From the NCBI RefSeq assembly GCF_035222485.1, contig NC_085925.1, positions 2,914,001 through 2,978,000 of the forward strand: a stretch of 64,000 nucleotides of DNA. Direction: 5' to 3'. Source of the stretch: Podospora pseudoanserina. Taxonomy: Eukaryota > Ascomycota > Sordariomycetes > Sordariales > Podosporaceae. Shown here piece after piece: positions 54,490-64,000 of the stretch; positions within the stretch are counted from its first letter, which is position 1, and each line of letters starts with the position of its first letter. The notes beneath the pieces were generated by a model. It saw only the letters and a list, made by a program, of their open reading frames with translations, did no database searches and was not told the DNA's origin. Made by a program: the position numbers and the translations under genes.

Positions 54490-55119
54490 TTGTATGGAGA
54501 CCTACTCCTGTATTTAGTCGTAGGCCCATATCAGCCACTAGGGATATACCTATCCTGTTTTTGTCATTGCTTTCGTAGATGTGTTCTCTTTCTCATCAAA
54601 TAGTAATGTTATAAGGTATTGCTTTAATATATGTAGTAGCGTCACCAACTGGTCACCATCAATGCCCTCTGGTATGATCTATCGTGCATGCCATGTTGGA
54701 AGAGCAACATGGCCGGGTCCTCTTATCAAGTACGACGCATATCTGACACAGAGTGAATACATCCCATTTCGGAGCATTCCAGGTTACCATGGAGCATCAA
54801 TAAGGCAGGTAGCCTGCAATTTAGGCACACGCGAGTATCAACGGAAATAGCTGAATGACGCGCTATCCCAACAAGTCCCATCGAATACATCATTCAACAA
54901 GGTCTTGGAGCAAGAGAACTCTTGCTCCTGATGACCCAGTAATATAGCTATCCACTTCGTGACCGTACAGGTTCAGCAGTTAATTCTTTACTGGAGCAGA
55001 CCTGGACTCTAACAGCCATTCACTTTAATCTTGATGCTTTCCCAAGGTGCATATATTTCTGGCAACTCTATCCTTGGAATAGTTTTCCTCTTCACCAACA
55101 CCGACTCAATTGTCATAAG
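54490..55119. other. Intergenic, AT-rich
   Basis: Region between the second repeat and the BYS1-like gene. An open frame at 54581-54850 has no motif. No gene is supported. Confidence 0.4.
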
Positions 55120-55714
55120 ATACAATCTTTCGTGAGCATCGTCCTTGCTGGCCTTCTGGCCGTGCTCGGGCTCTTCACTCAATCAACATCCGCCACCGAC
55201 ATTCTACAGGTACACAATCATTGCAACTTTCCTGTTTGGTGGTGGCACAGCGCCATTGCGGAAGATCCGAACCCCTGCGATAGAGGTGTGAACGGTCAAT
55301 GCATTGGCAAGGGTGGTGAGCCTTTTGAGGCTCTCGCTGGACAGACCGCCGCCTACCCTTGGCTGAAGAACGACAAAGGTGTCTCTATGAAGATCCGCCG
55401 CGGAGACAAGGTCGACAAGTACACGTTTCAAGTCCCAGTCTTCCAGTTCGAGTATTGCCATTGCACTCAAGGAGAGCCCTGGGATCAGGGTCTGTGGTGG
55501 TAAGTATATCTTTAGCTTTTCACATCCTCGAAAGGACCATTCTTGCTGACTGCATCCTAGGGACCTTTCTGACATCGACGGGAGCGGCCCTGGCCTTTAT
55601 GACGCCCCGTTCGGCGACCAAAACGTTTACGTTCAGACCACTGGTGCCGGCTCTTCTGATCCTCAATACAACACTTGCCGGAATCTCAAGTGCAAGAAGA
55701 ACATGTATGATTGA
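55120..55714 (+). pseudogene. BYS1-like (thaumatin-type) secreted protein lacking its ATG
   Basis: BYS1-domain proteins are secreted fungal beta-rich proteins with thaumatin-like character. Seen: a signal peptide (SIVLAGLLAVLGLFTQSTSA), then ILQVHNHCNFPVWWW, GQTAAYPWLKNDKGVSMKIR and QFEYCHCTQGEPWDQGLWW. An intron lies at 55500-55560. The second exon has DLSDIDGSGPGLYDAPFGD and TCRNLKCKK, ending at 55714. At the expected start the codon is ATA (55120), followed by QSFVSIVLAG; no in-frame ATG precedes the signal peptide. The C-terminus also looks short for the family. Start loss by a G-to-A change would explain this. A missed upstream exon is the alternative. Confidence 0.65.
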
Positions 55715-56395
55715 GGGTGCCAGGTGGAAAGGATGTCAAGGTTTCAGAACATGAAACCCACAAGTAATTTTCTGAAGTGGTCATTTTAAACTTCGACACA
55801 CCACATCACATTCCCGAACAGTTCAACTGGTTCCGTACTGATGAAGATGGTAGCGGACCCCAATTGCCATGGCGCTCCGGCTGCCTGCTGCCCCGTAGTC
55901 GCTCGGGAAGCTCTTTCGAGGAGCTTCGTGCTGCGGTGGAGACATAATCGGCAGTGACCGACTTGTTTATTCAAGCAGTAAAAATGTCTTCACGTGTGCT
56001 GAAATGAGATGTTAGATATGTGAAACGATAGAGACTCTCACGGTACCTGATGGTCAAGCCACAATCTGATAAGATAAGGGAAAGCAAGCCATTGACGAAG
56101 TGGAACACTCACGTGTTGCCGGGGTTTGGCTTGGTCTCTAGAATTACTTACGTAATCTCCAGTGCGCTGACTGTGGAACTGACACAGTGGGCGATACCCC
56201 TGCAGCAACACTGCTATCAACGAGCTCACCCAGCTGTTGCCATGCTCTCCATTGCGTCGTCATCTTGCCCGCTAGATCCAGACCCAACACCCACCATCAC
56301 GAGATATACGAAGTAACCAAATTACACCATCCCATCCGTACATATACTGCGCTGGTCGCTGGCAACCGATACATTTGAAGCAGCCCATCCGCAAC
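55715..56395. other. Intergenic, no gene supported
   Basis: The 5' flank of VPS35. Remnant open frames near 55786-55974 show no motif, though they may be the worn end of the BYS1-like gene. Confidence 0.4.
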
Positions 56396-59241
56396 ATGTC
56401 TACCCCCCGCGCCGCCTGAGGACCAGGCCCGCCTGCTTGAGGATGCATTAATTGCCGTGCGCCAGCAAACAGCCATGATGCGCAAATGCCTGGATACTCC
56501 CGGGAAGCTTATGGATGCCCTCAAGTGCTGGTCTGTTTTCTGACTGTCAATTGTCGTGCTAGCCGCACCGCGTGCTGACTGAACGTCTTACCTTGTAGCT
56601 CGACTCTCGTCTCCGAGCTCCGGACAAGCAGCCTCGGCCCGAAGCAATACTACGAATTATACATGTCAGTTTTCGATGCCCTCCGATATCTGTCTGTCCA
56701 CCTGCGCGAAAATCATCCCGTCAACCACCTTGCCGATCTCTACGAACTTGTGCAATATGCCGGCAACATCATCCCACGCCTATACCTGATGATGACGGTC
56801 GGGACGGCCTACATGTCGGTCGAGGGTGCCCCTGTCAAGGAGCTCATGAAGGATATGATGGACATGAGCCGTGGCGTTCAGCACCCCATACGTGGGCTGT
56901 TTCTGCGCTATTACCTCATGGGCCAAGCCAGAGACTATCTGCCCACCGGCGACTCCGACGGGCCCGAAGGAAACCTCCAGGACTCGATCAACTTTGTCCT
57001 CACCAACTTCGTCGAGATGAACAAACTGTGGGTGCGTCTCCAGCACCAAGGACATTCAAGAGAGCGGGACCAGCGGACCCAAGAACGCAAGGAGCTTCAG
57101 CTGTTAGTGGGGAGCAACATCGTGCGACTAAGCCAGCTCGTCGACCTTCCGGCCTACAAGAATGGCATCCTCGCGCCCCTGCTCGAGCAGGTTGTCCAAT
57201 GTCGAGACGTCTTGGCCCAAGAATATCTTCTCGAGGTTATTACCCAGGTTTTCCCAGACGAGTTCCACCTCTACACATTGGACCAGTTTCTTGGCGCCGT
57301 CTCGAGGCTCAATCCCCACGTCGACGTCAAGGCTATTGTGATAGGCCTGATGGACAGGCTGTCAAGTTATGCAGAACGCGAGTCACAGGACGAGACAGAG
57401 GAAGACAGGGGCAAGATGGAGGAGGACGCTTTGACAGAGTTGCTCGAGAAGGTGAAGCTGGGCAAACTGAACGCAGAGTCGCCAAGTACGGAGCCACCAA
57501 CTGATACAGCCGAAGTCCCACGAAACGGGGACCAGAATCCGGATGATGCTTCTTCGACAGCGGAAACACTAAATAAAGACGATAACCAGCCAGCCCCTTC
57601 AGTCGCTGATACCGAAGCGACCGCAGTGGACAACGCCGAGGCTGAGCCAGCCAAGAAGCGGCGAGGCATTCCGGAAAACGTCCGGCTGTACGAGATATTC
57701 TTCGGCCAAGTCAAGAATCTTGTGCAAGCACAACATCTCCCCATTCAAGATACAATTGCACTTTGTGTCTCTTTGACAAATCTCGCCCTCAACATTTACC
57801 CCGAGCGGTTGGACTATGTCGATCAAATCTTCGACTACGCCAACAGCAAGGTGAAGGAGCACGCCAACAGCCCAGATCTTCATTCGCAACCAGCGCAGCA
57901 AAGTCTTTTGGCGCTTCTCCAGAGCCCGCTCCGGAGATATGTGTCCCTTTTTACTGCGCTCTCCCTCCCAACATATGTTCCTCTCTTCCAATCACAGACC
58001 TACCCGACTCGGAGGGCGGTAGCCGGCGAGGTAGCCAGGCACCTCCTCAAGAACCACACTTTCATTTCCACACCCGCACAACTAGAGAATGTGCTCGAGA
58101 TCCTCAAAGTTCTCATCAAGGAAGGGTCCCAAGCACCAGCGGGTTATCCCGGCGTCGTCCAGCCCCGCGCCCGTGCCCTCGAGACAGACGAGACAATGGA
58201 AGAGCAAGGCTGGCTTGCCAGACTCATCCACCTTATCCACTCCGAAGATAACGACACCCAATTCCGCCTCTTGCAAATGACTAGAAAGGTCTACGCCGAA
58301 GGCAACGAGCGCATCCGCACCACCACCCCACCGCTCATCACCGCCGGCCTCAAGCTCGCGCGCCGCTTCAAGAAGAGGGAGCACTACGACGACAACTGGT
58401 CTTCCCAGTCTTCCGCCTTGTTCAAGTTTCTGCACTCTGCCGTCTCAACGCTCTACACAAGAGTCAATGGCTCCGGCGCGGCGGAGTTGTCTCTGAGACT
58501 CTTTTGCTCGTGCGGGCAGGTGGCTGACCAAACGGGCTTTGAGGAGGTGGCGTATGAGTTTTTTGCGCAGGCCTTTACGGTGTACGAGGAGGCGGTGAGC
58601 GATTCGAAGGCGCAGTTTCAGGCCGTTTGTGTTATTGCGAGCGCGCTGCACAGGACGAGGAACTTCGGGAAGGAAAATTATGATACGCTGATTACGAAGT
58701 GTGCGCAGCATGCGAGCAAGCTGTTGAGGAAGCCGGATCAGTGCAGGGCTGTGTATTTGGCTAGTCATTTGTGGTGGGCTACGCCCGGGGCGGGGGAGGA
58801 GGAGGAGGGAGGCGGGGATGTAAGTTTCTCTGGGATATCCGATGATGTGGGTTGTGCTGACGAGAAGTTGAAGCTCTATCGTGACGGCAAGAGGGTGCTC
58901 GAGTGTCTGCAGCGGGCGTTGAGAGTGGCGGATAGCTGCATGGAGACTGCGACGAGCATTGAGTTGTTCGTCGAGATTTTGGACCGTTATGTGTATTATT
59001 TTGATCAGAAGAATGAGTCGGTATGCTGTTTTTTCCTTGTTGCCCATCCTTTGGCAGGTACTGATATTGGTGGCAGGTCACAACGAAATACCTCAACGGC
59101 CTTATCGAGCTTATACACTCCAACCTTGCCGGCAACCAACAGGACAGCGCGAGTGTGGATGCTAGCAAGAAGCACTTTTTGCAAACGTTGGAGATTATCA
59201 GGAGTAAGGAGTATGAGGGGGTGGTGTTGACGCCGAAGTGA
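56396..59241 (+). CDS. VPS35: VPS35, retromer cargo-recognition subunit
   Basis: VPS35 is the alpha-solenoid core of retromer, which retrieves cargo from endosome to Golgi with VPS26 and VPS29. Seen: the first exon (to 56530) reads PPEDQARLLEDALIAVRQQT and MMRKCLDTPGKLMDALKC. After an intron at 56531-56598 the chain goes on with STLVSELRTSSLGPKQYYEL, VFDALRYLSVHL and RLYLMMTVGTAYM, which are the most conserved parts. A 45-nt intron (58820-58864) and one at 59021-59076 precede the end KHFLQTLEIIRSKEYEGVVL. An acidic linker (about 240-330) is typical of fungi. Odd: ATG at 56396 is one base out of frame with the body at a run of six C (56403-56408). A five-C run would give the expected start, so a sequence error is likely in an essential gene. 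Confidence 0.95.
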
Positions 59242-59712
59242 GGGGTTTCTGGGGGGAGTGTAGGGGTGATGTGGAATTAATGAGACGGGATAAGGTTAAG
59301 GGAAAGCGAGCGTATTGATAGGTAGTTTATTGGATGGGAGACCATGCAAAAAGTACAATTCTGTGACAACCTCCCGTGTTCTTTACGCGCACCCTTGCTG
59401 GTGTCTTGAGTTTATCTTGTACATTTTCTCGATTAAGATTGTCTTTCTTATATACAACCTCCATTGCTCTGTGTAGATCTCCTCCTTCTCCCCTTTGTAA
59501 ATAAATACAAGAAATGGCGGGGACTAAGAATACAAACAAAAGACAAGGAAAAGTTTTGTGTAAGCTGCAGTGGACTGTTGTAAGTCCAGGAGAAAAGGAA
59601 AAAGCCGAAACGCCATGCGATGCAAAATCCAACCCCTCAAAACAGAGCCTCCTCGAGGAAAAAAGGGTCTAGGACAAACCAACAAAACCAAGAACAAAAA
59701 AGAAAACAAAAA
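59242..59712. other. Convergent 3' regions of VPS35 and VPS70-like gene
   Basis: The 3' flanks of both convergent genes overlap this spacer. No gene is seen. Confidence 0.55.
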
Positions 59713-62497
59713 TCACCTTGCAGCCAAATTCTCCGCCGCCTTGACCATAATCCCCGCCACCTTCTCCAACCTCCTCATCGCCTCCTCCCACTGCCCGTCC
59801 TCAATCGCGTCCCTCACAGCAGGGAAATACCCCTCATCATAACTCGACCACCTCTGCGGCCCAAAAACCACATGTTTAAACTGTTTCCTTCCCGGTATCT
59901 AATTTCCCATCATTAGCACACACCCAACGCCGTCAGAGGAAGAAGAAAAAACTCACCCCATCAATATCCAACAAATCCGAATCAAACCTCCCCATCCTAG
60001 AATTATACTCAGCCCTCATATCCCCCAGCCCGTTCGTCTCGTAACCATTCGTCGCAATAACCTTATTCTCCCACTCCGTCTCCCACTTTACAAACCTCCT
60101 AACCGCCATCGCGACTTCATCGGCCGCTTCTCTGAGTTTCGTGACCTTGAAGATCTTCTCGTCGTAACCTGTTTGGTTTCTCGCCCAGGTTTCCAAATCA
60201 CCAACCCACTCCGAAAGCTTATCCGCGTAAGCGGGCATGTCAAACGGCATGATTGGGCGGTTAGACAGCTCAAATACCAAAAGGCCGACGACGCGGCAAA
60301 GAATAGTGTGGTAGACCCAAGACGGGTCCCCTTCAACAGCCATCCAGTCATGGTTCTCGTACGACGAGTGGGCTGGGTAGCCAGGTCCATCAAAGTGGAG
60401 GTCGATGGAGGCGGTACCGGCAATGTCCTGAAAGGCGACATAGTCCGAGCCGGCGCCGAGTCCTTCCAGATCGGCCGAGCGTTCGTTCCAGAGGTCGAGG
60501 AGGGATTTGAACTGGTTTTTCGGGTCGGGGTAGTGCTCGTCTGTTGTCCTGGCTAGGACTTCGAGCAGGAGCTTCTTGAAGACGGGGTTGCCGGCGGCGT
60601 GGAACTCGCCCCCGGTCACGGCCGTGTCGAGGTTGATGTATGCGAGCGCGTTCTCACGTAGGAAGTCGTCGTTTTGCTCGACGTATTCTGTCGAGCCGAT
60701 GAGGTTGTATTCTTCCGCATCCCAGGACATGAACTCGATTGTGCGCAAGGGGCGCCAGCCTTGCGCCAGGAGGCTGCCAAACACTCGGATGACTTCCATC
60801 ATGACGGCTGTTCCAGAGGCGGGGTCGGCAGCTCCAAAGGCCCAGGCGTCGCGGTGGTTGCCGATGATGATAGACTTTGCATCCTGCTCAATGCCACCGA
60901 TGCGGCCGTAGACATTCCAGATAGCTTGCTTCTCGACTTCATCTTGCTCATTCTTGAGGCGGACAATGGGTGATGAAAGGTTGCCGGTCCACCACTCGTC
61001 GATGGAAGGGACACCGCCGGCCCAGCCATCGGGAATATGTTGCCCATGTCCCTTGAGATGCTGAAGGAGAATTTGGGCATCGCGCCAGCCAAGGGGAAGA
61101 CTGGGGATTTTGACAAGACCCTCGGCCTGGTCAACCTTGACACGAGGCTGGTCTTTCTTACTGCCCCAGCCGGGAGTCAACACATCACCCACTACCCAAC
61201 TCATCAGACTGACGGAGCCTCTCTGGACACCATCAGCTGGCATCCAACGGCCCAATGGTGCTGTCGGACCCTTCAGGTACCCGGCATCCTTTGGATCTGT
61301 GTAGATGAGACAACCTGCAAATCCGGCGAGCTCAGCAGCCTTGACCTTGAGTGCCCTGTCAGTTTGGGTGCCATAGTATCTGACCAAGGCAATCGCACCC
61401 TTGGTGTCGATGCCTCTGTCCTTTAGCGTCTGGAAGTCCTCCCTCGAGCCGTAGTGAGCATAAATCAGGGGCCCTTTGACATCCCCCGACTTGGAATGTC
61501 CATGGAAAGCGTATGTTTGACGGCCTGTCGTTTCACCACCGACTTCATCTTCCTCCAACTTGGCCGTCCACTTGACTTTACCGTCGTCACCCAGAATCTC
61601 CACTGCTCTGCCCCCAGCCTTGGGGTAGTTGAGGTAAACATGGTACGTGTCTCGCCTAACATTTTCCAATCCATGCCGACGGAACTGGGCTTCAGTGTAC
61701 TCCATGAGCGCAAAATCTCCTTCGGTCCCTGCCAAATGCGCATAGCTGGTGTAGCGCTTGGAGTACTCTGCAAGATGATCTGGATTCATGGAATTCTCGA
61801 TGTACAGCCTGATCCTCTCCGGCGGGAACGCGGTGCTTCCCATTCTCCTGGCCATGCTGGTGAACATGTCGCTGGCGAATATCAAGTAGAGAAACCCCAG
61901 GAGCATGAAGATGGCGAGGATGCGGGCGACCAGAAGCAGCAGCGCCGCGCTCCCAAACTGGGGGAACGCAAAGCGCGAGGCTGGTGTTTCTGTCTCTGCA
62001 TTTGCCGCCTCCGGGTCGGTATTGCTCTCATCAGCCGTTGCAGCTCGGCGACGTAATCTTGGTAACTTCCACTTCCACCTCCAGCGCCACTGTGGTAGTG
62101 AGAGCCCTATGCGCTTCCCCCACGACGGCCGGCTTCCCCCGCGCACGTCCGAGTCGTCAATCTCCAGCTCTTGCATTTCCCGGCGCACTTGGCGGGTCTC
62201 TTCATCTGAATCGGAATCATCGGAGCTGAACAGGCTGTCTTCGTCGTCGGTTTCAACAGTTGGCGCTCGGTAGCCACCTGGTCGGCTGCCACGCTGTGAG
62301 GCAGGATCTGTAGGATTGTGTGCATGTCGGGAGCCCCTTAGGAGGGATTGCCCCTCTACTGCGCCGGCTCCGGAATCGTCGATCGGGGAGGGGGCGAGAT
62401 CTCGTTGCTGCCAGTCGCTGTTGCTGCCGCTGGCGACGGCCTCATCGTAGGTCGGTATCGGAGGTACCGGTTCGTACCGCTGTTTTTCGGAAGGCAT
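59713..62497 (-). CDS. VPS70: M28 glutamate carboxypeptidase-like type II membrane protein (VPS70-type)
   Basis: Relative of glutamate carboxypeptidase II and the transferrin receptor; yeast VPS70 affects vacuolar protein sorting. Seen: exon 1 at 59957-62497 and exon 2 at 59713-59898 give 908 residues. The start MPSEKQRYEPVPPIPTYDEA at 62497 opens an acidic cytoplasmic tail of about 210 residues. One membrane helix follows (LLLLVARILAIFMLLGFLYL). A PA domain spans roughly 330-500 (KGPLIYAHYGSREDF, GAIALVRYYG). Zinc-site motifs are NHRDAWAFGAADPASG, SWDAEEYNLIGSTEYV, YINLDTAV and a His near GPGYPAHSSYENHDW. A dimerisation-type C-terminal domain ends in MVKAAENLAAR. All ligands appear present. 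An upstream in-frame extension to 62602 is less likely to be used. Confidence 0.93.
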
Positions 62498-63602
62498 TGT
62501 GTGTAGGATGTTGCGCAAGCGCTGTGCACATTCGGGAGACGCGCGGAGGGCGGAGGGGCAATAAGAAAAAAGGAGGGATGGCCAATTTCTAGAAACGGAC
62601 AAGGCAAGGCAAGATTAAATGATGGAAAGGAGGACCGTCTTCGTTGGATGGCCACGGGCAGGGCAAATGAGCGTGGTGAAGAGTGTTGTTATCTTGGTCG
62701 TTCTAGGTCTGTAGGGAGATGCTCATCATCAGTCCAGCTGGTGTTGGAGCTGGCATCGATGGAAATGTGGTCGGGCAACGTCGCGTGTTTGTGTTCCAGG
62801 ACGGTTTGACGTCAAAATTGTCTTCCGGGATGTCGACAGCCCCCAGAGAAAGGGCAATTGGGGAAACGGTTGCCGACTTCCCGCCTGTGACAGACAGGGG
62901 ACGCTTGGCGGCGTGCGACACCCAACAGCGGCCTCAAACAGGGACCCACTGGCTATTTCAGCTGTGCATCTGCGAACTTGCTTACCTAAGGAATTATGTC
63001 CCATCCCCTTGGCACCGCATCCTTCGACATTTACACCCATGCCTCACCTTCGCCCAGAACCATTCCAACTGCATTCTCCAAGACGCTCAAATAGCAGCTA
63101 ATGCAACATTCTGTCATGATCACTCGCCCATGGAACTCCCACCCTGTTCAACGGCACTCAATCATCCAACTACCCCAGGACACCAGGGTGCCTTGCGTGA
63201 TACCCTTCAAAGAAATGCTGTAGCTCCGGGCCTGGGTTCAACTACACCATCATCCATATGCATGGCTCAGCCCAATAGTGATGTTGGCGACCAGTCGGAT
63301 GTCGAGGATGGCTCTGGGCAGCCTTCTCGGGCAAGCGGGGTAGGTCGCAATGAACCCGTCCCCCATGTCCCCTATCCCTGGTCCCGATGCACACCTTGCC
63401 GGGTTCGGTAGCATGTTTCTAGGGCTAGGTCAGGGCAGTCAGCATCACATCACAACATGTCTACCAACCTGGCAAGGCGCTGGCAAGTCATGCAGTGAGC
63501 CAACCACCCGCGAACACCTACAAAAGCCATGGAGGCCGCACCTCGGGACAGGATTTGGTGTCCCATCACCATCACTCCCTCTGAACCCAAGGGCCTGACA
63601 AC
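62498..63602. other. Divergent promoter region
   Basis: Shared upstream region of the VPS70-like gene (minus) and the GMC oxidoreductase (plus). Long open frames near 62719-63411 have no motif and differ in codon bias from genes nearby. No gene is supported. Confidence 0.5.
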
Positions 63603-64000
63603 ATGTCGCTTTCCAAGTTCTGTCTGCTGGCGTCTGCCTCGTTGGTGAGCTTGACCACCGGGCTGAGCACACCACATGCCAATATCAAGCGTCAGGTCTC
63701 CCAGTTGCGTGAGAGTTATGACTTTGTCATTGTTGGCGGAGGTACAAGTGGTCTCACGGTAGCTGATCGGTTGAGTGAAGCTTTTCCACAGAGTAAGCCA
63801 TCTCTCGTATCTGATCATCCACATCGTCATACAGCTAACCGAGAATACAGAAACTGTACTGGTTGTTGAGTACGGCGATGTTGAGTACGCTCCATCAAGC
63901 TTCGATCCACCGGTCGACTGGTATGGGCCGAATTCATTTCAAAGCGCCTCCCTCTGGGTATTTTTCTCCCAGCCGAACCCCGAATACAACAACTTGACGG
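63603..64000 (+). CDS. GMC oxidoreductase, N-terminal part (runs off window)
   Basis: Secreted FAD-dependent oxidoreductase of the glucose-methanol-choline family, for example aryl-alcohol or glucose oxidase type, commonly producing hydrogen peroxide. Seen: signal peptide MSLSKFCLLASASLVSLTTG, then DFVIVGGGTSGLTVADRLSE, the FAD-binding Gly-rich loop. An intron lies at 63793-63850 (GTAAGC donor, TACAG acceptor). The next exon reads KTVLVVEYGDVEYAPSSFDP and continues off the end of the window. Splice phase is correct. Substrate cannot be told from this fragment. Confidence 0.9.

Noticed and set aside
58445-59047. 200-residue minus-strand frame inside VPS35
   Set aside because: Antisense shadow of the conserved VPS35 C-terminal region.
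62719-63411. 230-residue plus-strand frame upstream of the GMC gene
   Set aside because: No motif, poor codon bias and overlap with the divergent promoter of two real genes.

Overview
The window looks like a gene-dense but accessory-rich stretch of a filamentous ascomycete genome (Pezizomycotina, probably Sordariomycetes and plausibly Sordariales). The reasons are short introns of about 45-70 nt with GTRNGT donors and CTAAC-like branch sites, fungus-specific families (HET, DUF3433, BYS1-like, PQ-loop, Helo-like/ankyrin), small secreted proteins, and a conserved housekeeping end carrying VPS35 and a VPS70-type M28 peptidase. No bacterial-style operons, CRISPR arrays or rRNA genes were seen. 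tRNA genes could not be excluded by eye.

Layout. 0.8-3.3 kb: an HNH-nuclease-domain gene and a spliced cysteine-rich, defensin-like secreted peptide. 4.8-6.9 kb: a broken DUF3433 membrane-protein gene. 7.8-9.6 kb: an intact 4-coumarate-CoA-ligase-like enzyme with a peroxisomal SKL tail. 10.4-12.8 kb: a broken HET gene. 13-14 kb: a conserved-looking unknown. 15.9-18.5 kb: a secreted fusion of an aspzincin-like metallopeptidase and an SGNH/GDSL hydrolase. 19.5-22.4 kb: a PQ-loop membrane protein and a GH27 alpha-galactosidase. 23-27 kb: a Helo-like/ankyrin gene and a secreted CE1-type esterase. 27.5-30.9 kb: a decayed gene in which an Mre11/SbcD-like phosphoesterase and a Rad50/SbcC-like ATPase are joined in one chain. 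31.6-32.8 kb: two small secreted proteins. 34.8-43.6 kb: a gene graveyard with two related F-box/leucine-rich genes, a broken gene of a fungal family with a VHGCTV core, a small membrane protein, an intact permuted-papain-like membrane-anchored protein and an alcohol dehydrogenase stub. 44-48 kb: an intact multi-pass membrane protein and a HET/ankyrin region. 48.9-51.8 kb: a kinase-fold gene beside a PD-(D/E)XK-like gene. 52-56 kb: secreted-peptide genes and a coiled-coil ORF between two direct repeats. 56.4-62.5 kb: VPS35 and the VPS70-like peptidase, converging. The window ends inside a GMC oxidoreductase.

Several intact genes encode secreted proteins of the kind used on plant biomass or against neighbours (GH27, CE1-like esterase, GMC oxidoreductase, peptidase/esterase fusion, defensin-like peptide). 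Many accessory genes are broken, often by codon changes that fit C-to-T transitions. Three otherwise healthy genes are broken only at single-base runs, which may be sequence errors. Exon limits were derived by hand from splice signals and reading-frame continuity. Family assignments rest on remembered motifs, not on searches.
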